64,000 nucleotides of DNA from Gemmataceae bacterium (lineage in GTDB: Bacteria; Planctomycetota; Planctomycetia; Gemmatales; Gemmataceae). Shown one piece after another: positions 54,957 through 64,000 of this stretch. The stretch lies in assembly GCA_019636445.1 (NCBI GenBank), contig JAHBXO010000004.1:186001-250000 (forward strand). The letters run 5' to 3'. The notes below the pieces were generated by a model. The model saw only the letters and a list, made by a program, of their open reading frames with translations, was not told the origin of the DNA and did no database searches. Position 1 is the stretch's first letter; each line of letters opens with the position of its first letter. Position numbers and translations under genes: made by a program.

Positions 54957-56396
54957 ATGGACGGATATCGGGTTCGTTACTTTGGTCCGATGTTGCTGAT
55001 GGGCGTCAGTCTGATCGTCCTTTGCACGATCGTGGCCGTCTCCCTTTTCATCCAGCAGAGCACGATCGCGGGCCTGTTGCGCAACAGCGTGAGCGGCCAG
55101 CGCGCGGCGATCGAACTGGAGGAGTGCCTGCGCGACCTGATCGCTCTGGAAGACGACCGGGTCGAACGGGTCGCCGTTCTCCATGAACGCGTTCGACGAT
55201 TGCTGACCGCCGTGCGGGACTCCGCCGACCATGCAGACGAGCAGGAACGATTCCGACTCGTTTCGACCGCATACGAGGATTACTTGCGTCGATGGCGGGA
55301 GATGCCGCCGGCGACGGATGTTCGCCACGAGGACGCACGCAGGAACGCCACGCGCTATCTGGAGGCGGCGGTCCTGAAACCCTGTCAGGAGTTCGAACAA
55401 TATTACGCCAATCGGGTCGAAGACTCCGCTGCTCAGCATGAACGAGTCTTGCGGCAACTCGCCTGGGGGCTTGCGGGGATCGGCGTCCTCGGGGGGGGAG
55501 CCGGGGTCTTGCTGGGGTTCGTCGTGGCGCGGGGGCTGGCGCGGTCGATCCGCCGGTTGCGCGTGCAGGTACGGGACGCGGCCGGGAAACTCGGTCCCAA
55601 CCTGCCAGAGATCGTTCTCACGAAGGAAGGCGATTTCGGCAGATTGCATGAGGAAATCGACCAGTTGAGCGAACGGATCGAGCGTTTGGTCCGCAACCTG
55701 CAGGAACGGGAACGGGAGATCCTCCGGGCCGAGCAGTTCGCGGCTGTCGGACAACTCGCCGCAGGGGTCGCCCACGAGATCCGTAATCCGTTGACCGCTA
55801 TCAAATTGCTCGTCCAGGCGGCACAGGGAGATGCCGCCGGGGTATCCGGGGACGATCTGCGCGTCATCGAAGGCGAAGTCCGGCGAATGGAGCAATCGCT
55901 CAATACGTTCTTGGATTTCGCCCGACCGCCGAAACTCCAGCGGAAACCGGTGGTTCTCAACGCCCTGATCGAGGACGTGTTCGGCCTTCTCCGCCCGCGG
56001 GCGGACAAGCAACGGGTCACGCTCCGGTTGGACGCCCCGGCCGCGTCGGTCATCGCGACCGTCGATCCGGAACAACTGCGGCAGGTGCTGGTGAACCTCG
56101 GATTGAACGCCCTCGACGCCATGCCCACCGGCGGAGCCTTGCGCGTCGAAGTTTCGCGGGAACGGGACGGAGTCGGGATTGAAATCGTGGATACGGGCGG
56201 CGGTCTTTCCAAGGCGATAATCCCGCGGCTGTTCCAACCGTTCGCCAGTACCAAAGATACCGGACTGGGGCTGGGCCTCGTGATTTCGAAACGAATCATT
56301 GAAGACCATGGCGGCACGCTGACCGCGACAAACCGGACGGGTGGCGGCGCGAGCTTCATCGTGCATCTGCCACCGGAGGTGCTCGGCAATGGCTAG
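54957..56396 (+). CDS. Membrane-bound sensor histidine kinase
   Basis: 479 residues with GGGGGTGA upstream of the ATG. TM1 is at about 10-32 and TM2 at about 169-192, enclosing a periplasmic helical sensor of 135 residues that resembles a four-helix bundle. A HAMP-like linker follows (193-250). The dimerisation helix has 'AAGVAHEIRNPLTAIKLLVQ' with His273; the ATPase domain has N box 'QVLVNLGLNALDAMP', G1 'IEIVDTGGGLSK' and G2 'TGLGLGLVISKRIIEDHGG'. It overlaps the response regulator start by eight bases, which shows cotranscription and probably equal dosage. It belongs to the NtrB-like class, feeding a sigma-54 activator. Confidence 0.94.
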   Translation: MDGYRVRYFGPMLLMGVSLIVLCTIVAVSLFIQQSTIAGLLRNSVSGQRAAIELEECLRDLIALEDDRVERVAVLHERVRRLLTAVRDSADHADEQERFRLVSTAYEDYLRRWREMPPATDVRHEDARRNATRYLEAAVLKPCQEFEQYYANRVEDSAAQHERVLRQLAWGLAGIGVLGGGAGVLLGFVVARGLARSIRRLRVQVRDAAGKLGPNLPEIVLTKEGDFGRLHEEIDQLSERIERLVRNLQEREREILRAEQFAAVGQLAAGVAHEIRNPLTAIKLLVQAAQGDAAGVSGDDLRVIEGEVRRMEQSLNTFLDFARPPKLQRKPVVLNALIEDVFGLLRPRADKQRVTLRLDAPAASVIATVDPEQLRQVLVNLGLNALDAMPTGGALRVEVSRERDGVGIEIVDTGGGLSKAIIPRLFQPFASTKDTGLGLGLVISKRIIEDHGGTLTATNRTGGGASFIVHLPPEVLGNG

Positions 56397-57834
56397 CGTC
56401 TTGTTGATTGACGACGAACCGGCGATCGCGCATGCGTTCCGTCGGGCGTTTCGCGACCAACCGATCGCACTGACCGTTGCGACCACGGCGGCGGAGGCGA
56501 TGGCGGCCCTCGCCGGCGCGCGGCCGGACGTCGTCGTGATGGATGTCCACCTGCCGGACGCCACCGGCTTGGAGACCTTCCGCCGTGCCCGCCAACTGGA
56601 TGCCCGCACGCCGATCATCCTCATCACCGGTCATGGCACGACCGATCTGGCGATCGAGGCGATGAAGGAAGGTGCCTTCGAATTCCTCCTCAAACCCCTG
56701 GAATTGAAGGAAGTCCGCGAATTGATCGACCGGGCGGTCCGATCCAGTCAGCAGATGCGGGTGCCGGCCGCGATGCCGGAAGTCGAACCGACGCCGCCGC
56801 AGGGAGATCTGCTGATCGGTCGATGCCCGGCGATGCAGGAGGTCTACAAGGCGATCGGCCGGGTCGCGGCGACGGATGCGACGGTCCTGATTCTCGGCGA
56901 AAGCGGTACCGGCAAGGAACTGGTCGCGCGGGCCATCTACCAGCACTCCCATCGCGCCGAGCAACCGTTTGTGGCGGTCAATTGCGGGGCCATACCGGAA
57001 ACGCTCATCGAGAGTGAACTCTTCGGCCACGAGCGCGGCTCTTTCACCGGGGCCGAGCGAAAGCGGATCGGCAAATTCGAACAGGCCAACGGCGGCACGA
57101 TCTTCCTCGACGAAATCGGCGAACTGCCGCCCCTGTCCCAGGTCAAGATGCTCCGCGTCCTGCAGGAACGGTGTTTCGAACGGGTCGGCGGGAACGAGAC
57201 GGTCCACTCCAATGTGCGAGTCATCGCGGCCACGAATGTCGATCCGGAGCGAATGGTCGCCGACGGGCAGTTTCGCAAGGACCTGTATTACCGCTTGAAC
57301 GTATTCGCCGTGCGATTGCCGCCACTCCGCGAACGCGGAGACGACCTCGAATTGCTGGTGGAGTATTACATTCGGCGGATCGCGGCCGATTTCGGTAGTC
57401 CGGTTCGTCACCTCGAACCGGCGGCGCTCGCGGCGTTGCGGCAATACTCCTGGCCCGGCAATGTCCGCGAATTGCAGAGCGTGTTGAAGCAAGCCATGCT
57501 GCAGGCCCGCGGTCCGGTCCTACTCGCCGATTTTCTCCCCGCGCAAGTCCTGGCAAAACCCACCGCCAACACGGACGACGCGCGCGGTACCTTCGACTGG
57601 GATGGGTTCGTCCGCGATCAGATCGCCGCCGGGTCCGAGACCCTCTACGCCGAAGCCCTGGCGCGGATGGAGCGGGAGGTCCTCGTTCGCGTACTCCAGC
57701 ATACGCACGGCAACCAGCTTCAGGCCGCTCGGATCCTCGGCATTACCCGTGGCAGCCTGCGGAACAAGATCCGACTCCTTGGCATCACCATCGAGCACAC
57801 GGTGTGGTCGGATGACGATCAGGCTGGTGCATAA
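56389..57834 (+). CDS. Sigma-54-dependent response regulator, NtrC family
   Basis: 481 residues. Receiver domain (1-115): Asp8/Asp9 in 'LLIDDEPAI', phosphoacceptor Asp52 in 'VVVMDVHLPD' and Lys102 in 'FEFLLKPLE'. AAA+ domain (about 140-370): Walker A 'GESGTGKE' (170-177), 'GSFTGA' (217-222; the usual GAFTGA has Ala at the second place), Walker B 'GGTIFLDEIGE' and 'RVIAATNVD'. A Fis-like HTH ('QLQAARILGITRGSLRNKIR') lies near the C-terminus. It activates sigma-54 promoters once phosphorylated by the adjacent kinase; I could not identify the target promoters. Confidence 0.95.
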   Translation: MASVLLIDDEPAIAHAFRRAFRDQPIALTVATTAAEAMAALAGARPDVVVMDVHLPDATGLETFRRARQLDARTPIILITGHGTTDLAIEAMKEGAFEFLLKPLELKEVRELIDRAVRSSQQMRVPAAMPEVEPTPPQGDLLIGRCPAMQEVYKAIGRVAATDATVLILGESGTGKELVARAIYQHSHRAEQPFVAVNCGAIPETLIESELFGHERGSFTGAERKRIGKFEQANGGTIFLDEIGELPPLSQVKMLRVLQERCFERVGGNETVHSNVRVIAATNVDPERMVADGQFRKDLYYRLNVFAVRLPPLRERGDDLELLVEYYIRRIAADFGSPVRHLEPAALAALRQYSWPGNVRELQSVLKQAMLQARGPVLLADFLPAQVLAKPTANTDDARGTFDWDGFVRDQIAAGSETLYAEALARMEREVLVRVLQHTHGNQLQAARILGITRGSLRNKIRLLGITIEHTVWSDDDQAGA

Positions 57835-58059
57835 TCGACCACGCCCTCCGTCGTACCCTCTCGCGAAGTCCCTTGATTTTCGAAGCTCGACAATTCTTGC
57901 GAACTGGCATCCCGCGTGCATCACGACTCGTCGACGCGTACGTCCTCGAAAGCCCCCGCCGTGCGAAAATCGTCGGTCCGCTCAGTCTTGGCGGATGTCG
58001 AGCGGGTTGAAGATGGTCGGCCACGGCGGGGACTTTCGGGGATGTTCCCTGCGACCCAA

Positions 58060-58794
58060 TCACTTACGCGGGTCGAACGTCTTTTCGGGAAATCGCCCAG
58101 CAGCTTTGAAGTCCAGTATCTCGGTATCAATGAACAATTTGCCATCGTGATAGGTCTTGGTCTGCGACGCCATTTTCACGCCATCGAATGTCTTGTAATT
58201 CCTCCATTCGATCTCGACTTTTCGGTCGGCTTGCGTGCGCGGATCCTTGTCCGTCATCTCGGATTTCACCAACAGGCCGCTCTTGTCGTCAAACGTGAAA
58301 ACGAGATTCGGGTAGCCTTTGCGCGCGACTTGGATTTGCGTCCCTTTGCCGGACTCAATCGCGACCTTGCCGACGACGCTGAGTACGACGTCCTTTTCCT
58401 TCAACGGCATGAGCGTCGTCGCCGCCTGTTTGTGATAGAACGATGCCTTCACGCCTGCGATCTCGTCGGCGGTCATCGGTTCGATCGCGGTCCCCTGCAC
58501 CACCCAGCCCTCGTCCCCGTTCACGATCCGGGAATAGCGGACGGATTTGCCGTCGACGACCCGGGTGCTATCGATCCGGAACTTGCCCGGTAGTTCGCCG
58601 TGGAACTCCGCCTGCGACGGGTTTCCCCGGACCGTACCGCTCGTCTTCCAAACGCCGCCCTTGAGCGCCTCGAGATTTTTCCCGCCGCCGATGGCGGCGA
58701 TCGCCCGTTCGACAATGCGTCGGGCTTCCACCGGCTCGTCGGCTTGGACGACCAGCGGGGACAATGCCAAGAACGCTGTGAAGTATCGAGTCAT
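58060..58794 (-). CDS. Secreted beta-rich protein, LolA-like or outer-membrane lipoprotein-sorting type
   Basis: 244 residues with GGAGAG seven bases before the ATG. The signal peptide 'TRYFTAFLALSPLVVQA' is followed by a Glu/Ala helix ('PVEARRIVERAIAAIGGGKN') and then many short strands ('KFRIDSTRVVDGKSVRYSRI', 'GWVVQGTAIEPM', 'VTFTFDDKSG'-type turns) with alternating charged residues, similar to the half-barrel of LolA/LolB and related planctomycete proteins. Function unknown. It is next to a DUF1559 prepilin-like gene on the same strand (30 bases apart), so the two may form one transcript. Confidence 0.68.
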   Translation of the reverse strand: MTRYFTAFLALSPLVVQADEPVEARRIVERAIAAIGGGKNLEALKGGVWKTSGTVRGNPSQAEFHGELPGKFRIDSTRVVDGKSVRYSRIVNGDEGWVVQGTAIEPMTADEIAGVKASFYHKQAATTLMPLKEKDVVLSVVGKVAIESGKGTQIQVARKGYPNLVFTFDDKSGLLVKSEMTDKDPRTQADRKVEIEWRNYKTFDGVKMASQTKTYHDGKLFIDTEILDFKAAGRFPEKTFDPRK

Positions 58795-58824
58795 CGAGTA
58801 CTCTCCCCGGATGGAACAGGTGCA

Positions 58825-59829
58825 TTAATAATCGGTCAGGACTTCACCGCCGTTGCGGGAGCCGATGTTCGACCAGTTGATCGGATCAACGGCATTCGCG
58901 ACGAACCGTACGCTGCCGTCGGCCAGGAGGAGGTTGACGCCCCCAGTATGTTTGCTGCGGGCGGCCTTCCAGTTGGCGCCGGTACTGATGCAATCCAGCG
59001 CGGGAGAGTTCGGCGGCAGGCCGTGGTCGTAGAGTGTCTCGTAGGCGTCGCCGTCGACCCAGCGGGTATTTCGATCGAACTTGTATTGAGGGGCGGTCGT
59101 TGTCAAACCGCAGTTGGCGGAGGTGAAGGCGGTCGCGGATTGGAACCACCGGTAGGTCCGCTCCGAATCGGTCGGAGAGGTCGGTGCCGTGGTCGAAGCG
59201 GCCGCGTTCGTACCGATGAGCGATTCGGACGCCATGGCCGTGTTCGAGGTCCCGTCGATGATGTCCGCGATTCGGGTCTTCGACCCGTTGTAGAACAGGC
59301 CGTCCGGCGGGGGGCTGATCGTCGGACCGCGACTGCCCCCGTTCTTGCCGCTGCCAACGCAGACGTTGTAATTCGTGGGGGCGAACAAGGGATCCGGTTT
59401 CTGGTTGCTGAGTGGATCGGACGGGCAGAGAAAGATCGGTACGGCGGTTTGCACCGCGAGCAGGTTTCCCTTGCTATTGATGACCGCTCCGGTCGAATCA
59501 TAAAGCGGATTGTCGAGATCGCACGCGTTATAGACCGCAGTCTGTTCGAGATACGGAGTCAACTTCGCGAAGGCCCCCCAACGGAATCGAAAGGCCGGCA
59601 CCGCGGGATAAGCCGCGGATACTTTCTGTTCGTATCCGGCTGGGAAGTAGCCTAGCGCCGTTTCATGGTTGTGAAACGACAAGCCGAGTTGCTTGAGGTT
59701 GTTCTGGCACTTGACCCTTGCCGCCGCCTCGCGGACTTTCTGCACGGCCGGGAGGAGGAGCCCGATCAGGATCGCGATGATGGCGATGACGACAAGAAGT
59801 TCGATGAGCGTAAATCCGCCGCGGCGCAT
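58825..59829 (-). CDS. DUF1559 family prepilin-like protein
   Basis: 334 residues. The N-terminus '[19 protein letters not shown]' is the type IV pilin/pseudopilin cleavage and methylation signal, with Glu at position +5, followed by a long hydrophobic helix. The DUF1559 body carries '[17 protein letters not shown]', '[13 protein letters not shown]', '[14 protein letters not shown]' and the ending '[17 protein letters not shown]' (H-x9-DG). Planctomycetes encode dozens to hundreds of such proteins; their role in the envelope is not known. The ATG at 59829 starts exactly at the signal. Confidence 0.93.
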   Translation of the reverse strand: MRRGGFTLIELLVVIAIIAILIGLLLPAVQKVREAAARVKCQNNLKQLGLSFHNHETALGYFPAGYEQKVSAAYPAVPAFRFRWGAFAKLTPYLEQTAVYNACDLDNPLYDSTGAVINSKGNLLAVQTAVPIFLCPSDPLSNQKPDPLFAPTNYNVCVGSGKNGGSRGPTISPPPDGLFYNGSKTRIADIIDGTSNTAMASESLIGTNAAASTTAPTSPTDSERTYRWFQSATAFTSANCGLTTTAPQYKFDRNTRWVDGDAYETLYDHGLPPNSPALDCISTGANWKAARSKHTGGVNLLLADGSVRFVANAVDPINWSNIGSRNGGEVLTDY

Positions 59830-60008
59830 AAGCGCACCTCGCTAGCAGGCAAGTTTGGGAACTTGGCGGATTACATGGAGACTATCGGGTAACTATGGAG
59901 AGTCCAATCGGAAAATGATGAGTTCCGTGCAGGCCGAGCGGGGGCGGCTCGGCATACACGGAACCGATGGGGATGCGCGGGAGTCCGATCCTCCCGATTG
60001 GAACCGAT

Positions 60009-61733
60009 TTAGCGACGATGGAAATGCTGGCCCAGCGAGGGTGCCGTCGCGAGGGTCGGGGGCGGGGCATAGGTCCCACCGCCGCCCAATGCCTGGAACG
60101 CGGTGACGATCGCGGACAATTGCTGCCGTTTCGTTTCGATCAACGCCATCCGCGCCTCCATCAGGTCGCGTTGGGCGAAGAGGACTTCGATATACTCGGC
60201 CCGCGCATTCTGGAAGAGATCCGTCGCGGATGTCACCGACGCCTCCAGCGCTTTCAACTGCTGCTGCTTGAGTTCCACGCTTTGTCGATAGTTGTCGGCC
60301 ATCGACACGCGGTTGACGACTTCGGTGTAGGCGTTGAGAACAGTGCGCTGGTACTCGTAGATCGCCTGCAACTGCCGGGCATTCGCGGTGAGGTAATCCG
60401 CCTGAATGGCTTTCTTGTTGATCAGCGGCGCGACCAGATTGCCAGCGACGCCCGCAGCGAAGGCCTCCGGACGGAACAAATATCGAGGATTGAACGCTTC
60501 ATAACCGACGCCCGCCGTTATGGACAACGCCGGATAGAAGCGGGCACGGGCGACTTTCACGTCCAGCCCGGCCGCCGCCATTTCGCGCTCGGCCTTGCGA
60601 ATGTCGGGGCGGTTCTGGAGCAACTGGGCCGGGAAGCCCACGTTCAGCGATTGCAGATTCAGGTCGAAGAACGTCGCCGAGGCGCGCGCGATCGGTTCCG
60701 GGTAGCGGTTCAGGAGGACGTGAATCCGATTCTCGGCTTCCAGGATATCCTGTTGAACGACGAGCCGTTCACTTTGATTCTTCCGGACCTCGGCCTGGAA
60801 TCGTTGCACGGCCAACTCGGTGCCGCGGGCCGCGTCTTTCTTCGCCTTGGCCAGTTCCAGACTCTGCTCCTGCAGCTTGATGGTCTGATTCAAGTTCTCC
60901 ATCCGCTTGTCCAGCGCCATCAATTCGTAATAGTTTTCAGCCACTTCGGCCACGAGGCGCGTCACGAAGAAGTTCCGGCGCTCCATCGCTGCCTGGAATT
61001 GCTGGATCGCCGCATCCCGGGAGTTCCGCAGTTGCCGCCAGATATCCAGCTGCCAGTCGATATCCAGCCCCATTCGGGTATTCGGCAACGGGTCGGGGAA
61101 CGTTCGACCCGGCGGTAGAAGGAGTTGTTCCTCGACGGCGCCGTTACGGGTGAACCGACTCGTCTTCTCGACACCCCCACCCCCGCCGATCCGGACGGAC
61201 GGCAGATACGCACCCCGTCGGGACAGGACTTCGTTGCTGGCGATTTGGACCTCCTGTTCCAGCAACTTCAATTCCCGGTTTCCGGCGACTGCCTTCTGGA
61301 TCAGTTCGAGCAGCAGGGGGTCGCTGTAATAATCTTCCACACGGAGTTGGGCCGAACTGTCGGTTCGCGGTGTGCTGCCGGTCGCGGGGCCGGCGGCCTC
61401 CACAGCGGTCGCACTCGCCGGGGTCAGCGTTGCACTCGCAACGGACGCCACCACGGTGCCCCCGGCGGGAATCAGCACCGCCCCGCTGATGGGGTTACCA
61501 GACTCCGGGTTCGCGGCCGTCGTGTCGGGACTGGTGCCCAATCGTGGGATCGCCGCGCTCTTCGGAGCGGATGGAAGATTGGAGAAACTGGCCGGCAGTT
61601 CCGGCCCGGCCTCGGCCATGCGTTGCGCCGGTATGTGACATGCCGGCAAACCGAGAACGAGACCGCATATCGCCGCTCGTCCGACCCGACGATGCGCACT
61701 TTTGGCGAGAATGAAACGCTCGAAAACGTTCAT
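60009..61733 (-). CDS. Outer-membrane efflux lipoprotein (NodT/OprM type)
   Basis: 574 residues from the ATG at 61733 (AGGATGAGG upstream); an ATG nine bases further out has poor spacing. A lipoprotein signal with lipobox 'GLPAC' precedes a Pro/Thr/Ala-rich segment of about 100 residues that is longer than in OprM. The TolC-like coiled-coil barrel then has two repeats, with 'NRELKLLEQEVQIASNEVLS', 'DIDWQLDIWRQLRNSRDAA' and 'ENRIHVLLNRYPEP', and the second-repeat 'NRPDIRKAEREMAAAGLDVK'. It is the channel of a tripartite efflux pump with the RND permease upstream. The spacer between the two genes is 191 bases. Confidence 0.92.
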   Translation of the reverse strand: MNVFERFILAKSAHRRVGRAAICGLVLGLPACHIPAQRMAEAGPELPASFSNLPSAPKSAAIPRLGTSPDTTAANPESGNPISGAVLIPAGGTVVASVASATLTPASATAVEAAGPATGSTPRTDSSAQLRVEDYYSDPLLLELIQKAVAGNRELKLLEQEVQIASNEVLSRRGAYLPSVRIGGGGGVEKTSRFTRNGAVEEQLLLPPGRTFPDPLPNTRMGLDIDWQLDIWRQLRNSRDAAIQQFQAAMERRNFFVTRLVAEVAENYYELMALDKRMENLNQTIKLQEQSLELAKAKKDAARGTELAVQRFQAEVRKNQSERLVVQQDILEAENRIHVLLNRYPEPIARASATFFDLNLQSLNVGFPAQLLQNRPDIRKAEREMAAAGLDVKVARARFYPALSITAGVGYEAFNPRYLFRPEAFAAGVAGNLVAPLINKKAIQADYLTANARQLQAIYEYQRTVLNAYTEVVNRVSMADNYRQSVELKQQQLKALEASVTSATDLFQNARAEYIEVLFAQRDLMEARMALIETKRQQLSAIVTAFQALGGGGTYAPPPTLATAPSLGQHFHRR

Positions 61734-61924
61734 CGACCTCATCCTTGGAAGGGGGTGCGCTTGGCGGTATCCCTACCATCGGCATTACCGTTAAATGGAG
61801 AACAGACGAAATGGGCCGTGATTGCGGAAAAAGCCGAGGATGGGCGTTTTCCAAAGAATGCGCAGGGGTTCGCCGCAGTTCGCGGGACTGCGAAGACCAA
61901 ACGGGATTTTCCCAAACCGTGCTC

Positions 61925-64000
61925 TCAGTGAGGATTATCTCGTTTTGGCTCCGCTTCCGTTGGTTCGGCTTTCGCGAGCATAATCGGTTCGGAAGGATGT
62001 TCGAGCATTTCCGAAAGTGGTTCGTCCGACTCATCCTGCAGCAGCTTTCGCCCGTCCGCGATTTTGGCGAAGAAGTAGTACAAGCCGGGGATCGCGAGTA
62101 CTCCGAGGATCGTACCGAAAAGCATCCCACCGACTCCCGTGGTGCCGATGGTGCGGTTCCCGATCGCCCCGGCCCCGGTCGCCACCACCAGCGGGATTAG
62201 ACCGGCGATGAAGGCAAACGAGGTCATCTGAATCGGACGGAATCGCAGTTTGGCGCCATCCACGGCCGCATCGAGAAGCGATTGGCCTTCGTGGCGTCGT
62301 TGCACCGCGAATTCCACGATCAAGATTGCGTTCTTGCCAAGCAATCCGACGAGCATGATCAGGCCGATCTGTGCGTAAACATCGTTCGACAGCCCCATCG
62401 CCTGGAGTGAGAGGAACGCGCCGAAGACCCCGATCGGCAATGACAGTATCACGGCGAGCGGAAGAATGAAACTCTCATACTGGCCGACCAAAACGAGATA
62501 GACGAAGATGACGACGATCATGAAGATCGCGATCGCCTGACTGACTTCGACTTGCCCAAGCTTCGGAACCTCGACTTCAAGCCCTTTTTTGGACTCATCG
62601 TACGAAATACCCTCCCATCCGAGACCGTAGCCCGGCGGCAGGGTCTGCGCGGCGACTTCGCGGATGGTTTGGAGGGCCTGCCCGCTGCTGAAACCCGGCG
62701 ACGGGGCGCCTTGAATGGCGGCAGATGGGTATAGGTTGTAACGAGTGATTTCGTTCAAGCCTTGTTGTTTCTGAATCTTCATGAACGCAGAATACGGCAC
62801 CATCTCGCCCTTCTCGTTCTTGACGAACAAATTGCCGAGGTCTTCCGGCATGCGACGGAACTGCGGCCAGGCCTGGACGTAGACCTTATAAAACTGGTTG
62901 AAGAGAATGAACCCCTGTTCGTAGGTGCTACCCACGAGAATATTGAGGTTGTTCAGCGCGGCCTCGATCGACACGCCCTTTTGCATGGCAATGTCGTAGT
63001 TGATGATCAATTCATACTGGGGATAGTCGGCCGTGTAGAAGGTGAACAGATTCTGTACTTCCGGGCGTTTCTTCAAGGCCGCCATGAACGTATCGGTCAC
63101 GTCGCCGAGTTTCTTGTAGTCCGCGACGCTCGACTGCGTCTGGTCGAGAATTCGAATCGAAAACCCGCCGGCGGCGCCGAAGCCGGGCACGGCCGGCGGC
63201 TCGAAGAATTCGAGTTTCACACTGCTCATATGACTGCATTTTTCTTCCAGCGATGCAATAATTTCCCGCGCGGTCCGCTTGCGGTCCTTCCAGTCTTTCA
63301 AGCTGATGATGCAGGTCCCGGCATTCGACCCGCGACCCTCGGTCAGGATCTCGTATCCGGCCAGCGACGTCACGGAAACGATTTCGTCCGGAAACTCCGT
63401 CTTCGCGATATGTTCCAATTCCTGAGACTTGGCGTTCGTGTACTCGAGCGTAGACCCGGCTGGGGTCTGGAGAACGGCGTAAATGATCCCCTGGTCCTCG
63501 CCGGGAATGAAACCCGTTGGGAGTTTCAGGTTCACGCCGACGGTGCCGGCGATGAAGCCGCCGACAACGATAATCGTGAATAGTCGTCGAACCGCGACAC
63601 GCTTGACGATCCCCGCATACACTCCGGTGACCTTTTCAACCGCCCGGTCGAACGGCTTCCGCACGAGTGGCATCAGGATCAGACCAAACCCAATTGGCCC
63701 CCACAATTCATAAGCGAGGTAGGTGATCCCCGCCAGAATCGCAAGCCCGGCGATCGCGAACAGGACCGTCTTCACCCAACCGCGTTTCCTCGTACCATTC
63801 GTGTGGTTCGAAGCGTGATTGTTCGCCGAATGCCCGTGCGGTTGGAGGATCATCGCGCAAAGCACGGGCGTGAGCGTCAGTGCGATCAGGCCGGAAAGTA
63901 CGATGGAAGTCGCCATCGTGATCCCGAATTGGCGATAGAACTGCCCGATCGGCCCGGGGATGAATGTCACCGGGACGAAGACGGACGTCATCACAAGCGT
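61925..64000 (-). CDS. RND efflux permease (HAE1/AcrB type), 5' end outside the window
   Basis: The gene runs off the right edge; about 690 residues of the C-terminal two thirds are visible. Features: 'FIPGPIGQFYRQFGITMATS' and 'TLTPVLCAMIL' (TM5-6), 'PTGFIPGEDQGIIYAVLQ' (periplasmic start), 'NLNILVGSTYEQGF' pore-domain loops and C-terminal helices 'VYAQIGLIMLVGLLGKNAIL' and 'RFRPIQMTSFAFIAGLIPLV'. Compared with AcrB, the segment between TM6 and the next periplasmic domain is expanded, with a His/Asn-rich stretch and extra hydrophobic residues ('VLFAIAGLAILAGITYLAYE'). It exports hydrophobic compounds using the proton gradient, with the lipoprotein encoded next to it. Confidence 0.94.
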   Translation of the reverse strand, partial: TLVMTSVFVPVTFIPGPIGQFYRQFGITMATSIVLSGLIALTLTPVLCAMILQPHGHSANNHASNHTNGTRKRGWVKTVLFAIAGLAILAGITYLAYELWGPIGFGLILMPLVRKPFDRAVEKVTGVYAGIVKRVAVRRLFTIIVVGGFIAGTVGVNLKLPTGFIPGEDQGIIYAVLQTPAGSTLEYTNAKSQELEHIAKTEFPDEIVSVTSLAGYEILTEGRGSNAGTCIISLKDWKDRKRTAREIIASLEEKCSHMSSVKLEFFEPPAVPGFGAAGGFSIRILDQTQSSVADYKKLGDVTDTFMAALKKRPEVQNLFTFYTADYPQYELIINYDIAMQKGVSIEAALNNLNILVGSTYEQGFILFNQFYKVYVQAWPQFRRMPEDLGNLFVKNEKGEMVPYSAFMKIQKQQGLNEITRYNLYPSAAIQGAPSPGFSSGQALQTIREVAAQTLPPGYGLGWEGISYDESKKGLEVEVPKLGQVEVSQAIAIFMIVVIFVYLVLVGQYESFILPLAVILSLPIGVFGAFLSLQAMGLSNDVYAQIGLIMLVGLLGKNAILIVEFAVQRRHEGQSLLDAAVDGAKLRFRPIQMTSFAFIAGLIPLVVATGAGAIGNRTIGTTGVGGMLFGTILGVLAIPGLYYFFAKIADGRKLLQDESDEPLSEMLEHPSEPIMLAKAEPTEAEPKRDNPH

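Noticed and set aside
56389..57834. Search for sigma-54 promoters (TGGCAC-N5-TTGC) as targets of the NtrC-type regulator
   Set aside because: I saw only partial matches, such as TGGCAC near 29617 without the TTGC partner, so no site is reported.

Overview
The window looks like a piece of a high-GC planctomycete chromosome of the Gemmata type. The evidence is the gene families present: three DUF1501 proteins, a DUF1549/DUF1553 protein with cytochrome-like Cys motifs and a BIG2-like domain, a formylglycine-type sulfatase, a DUF1559 prepilin-like protein with an H-x9-DG ending, a TIGR03000 domain, a planctomycete-style Ser/Thr kinase and a futalosine-type amidohydrolase. Envelope genes for Kdo synthesis and an RND efflux system show a Gram-negative outer membrane. 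Strong G/C third positions create long shadow reading frames opposite most genes. No rRNA, tRNA, CRISPR array or intact insertion sequence was seen.

Layout. 1-3.6 kb: tail of an unrecognised protein, a primary-type sigma factor and a DUF433/DUF5615 toxin-antitoxin pair. 3.65-8.8 kb: a minus-strand Kdo/LPS operon (kdsD, kdsC, then one 1178-residue protein in the place of lptC-lptA). 8.9-13.9 kb: an S1-domain protein, Rex, and a sulfate ABC transporter whose two permeases are one polypeptide. 14-19.7 kb: a GT87-type membrane protein, an oxidoreductase/PmoA-family pair, a 65-residue protein and a sulfatase. 19.9-23.2 kb: a patch of visibly lower GC holding an endonuclease III-like N-terminal fragment joined to a nuclease-ATPase gene, the C-terminal remnant of an Eco57I-like DNA methylase and a ParE-like toxin-antitoxin pair; it reads as a decayed defence island. 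23.3-28.2 kb: pyruvate phosphate dikinase, DinB, an amidohydrolase and a cupin. 28.3-33.6 kb: DUF1501, DUF1501 and DUF1549/1553 genes. 33.6-35.3 kb: sparse, with a remnant of L-serine dehydratase and two small genes. 35.4-46.9 kb: PurF, membrane and methyltransferase genes, an FAD dehydrogenase, an ECF sigma factor, ClpX and two uncharacterised proteins. 47-57.8 kb: a kinase-receiver hybrid, DUF1501, a DapA-family enzyme, an S41 protease homologue without its catalytic dyad, a phosphatase, an esterase and an NtrC-type two-component pair. 58-64 kb: a secreted protein, a DUF1559 protein and the end of an RND efflux operon (outer-membrane factor and truncated permease).

How the genes work together. 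KdsD makes arabinose 5-phosphate and KdsC dephosphorylates Kdo 8-phosphate, so the long protein behind them is best read as a one-piece periplasmic bridge for LPS. The sulfate-binding protein and fused permease need an ATPase encoded elsewhere. The histidine kinase and its sigma-54 activator are cotranscribed and overlap. The RND permease and outer-membrane lipoprotein form one operon whose adaptor must lie beyond the right edge.

The most unusual items are the fused LptC/LptA-like protein, the chimeric defence patch, the exported methyltransferase, the S41 pseudoprotease, the CysT-CysW fusion and a perfect 36-base inverted repeat after the cupin gene.
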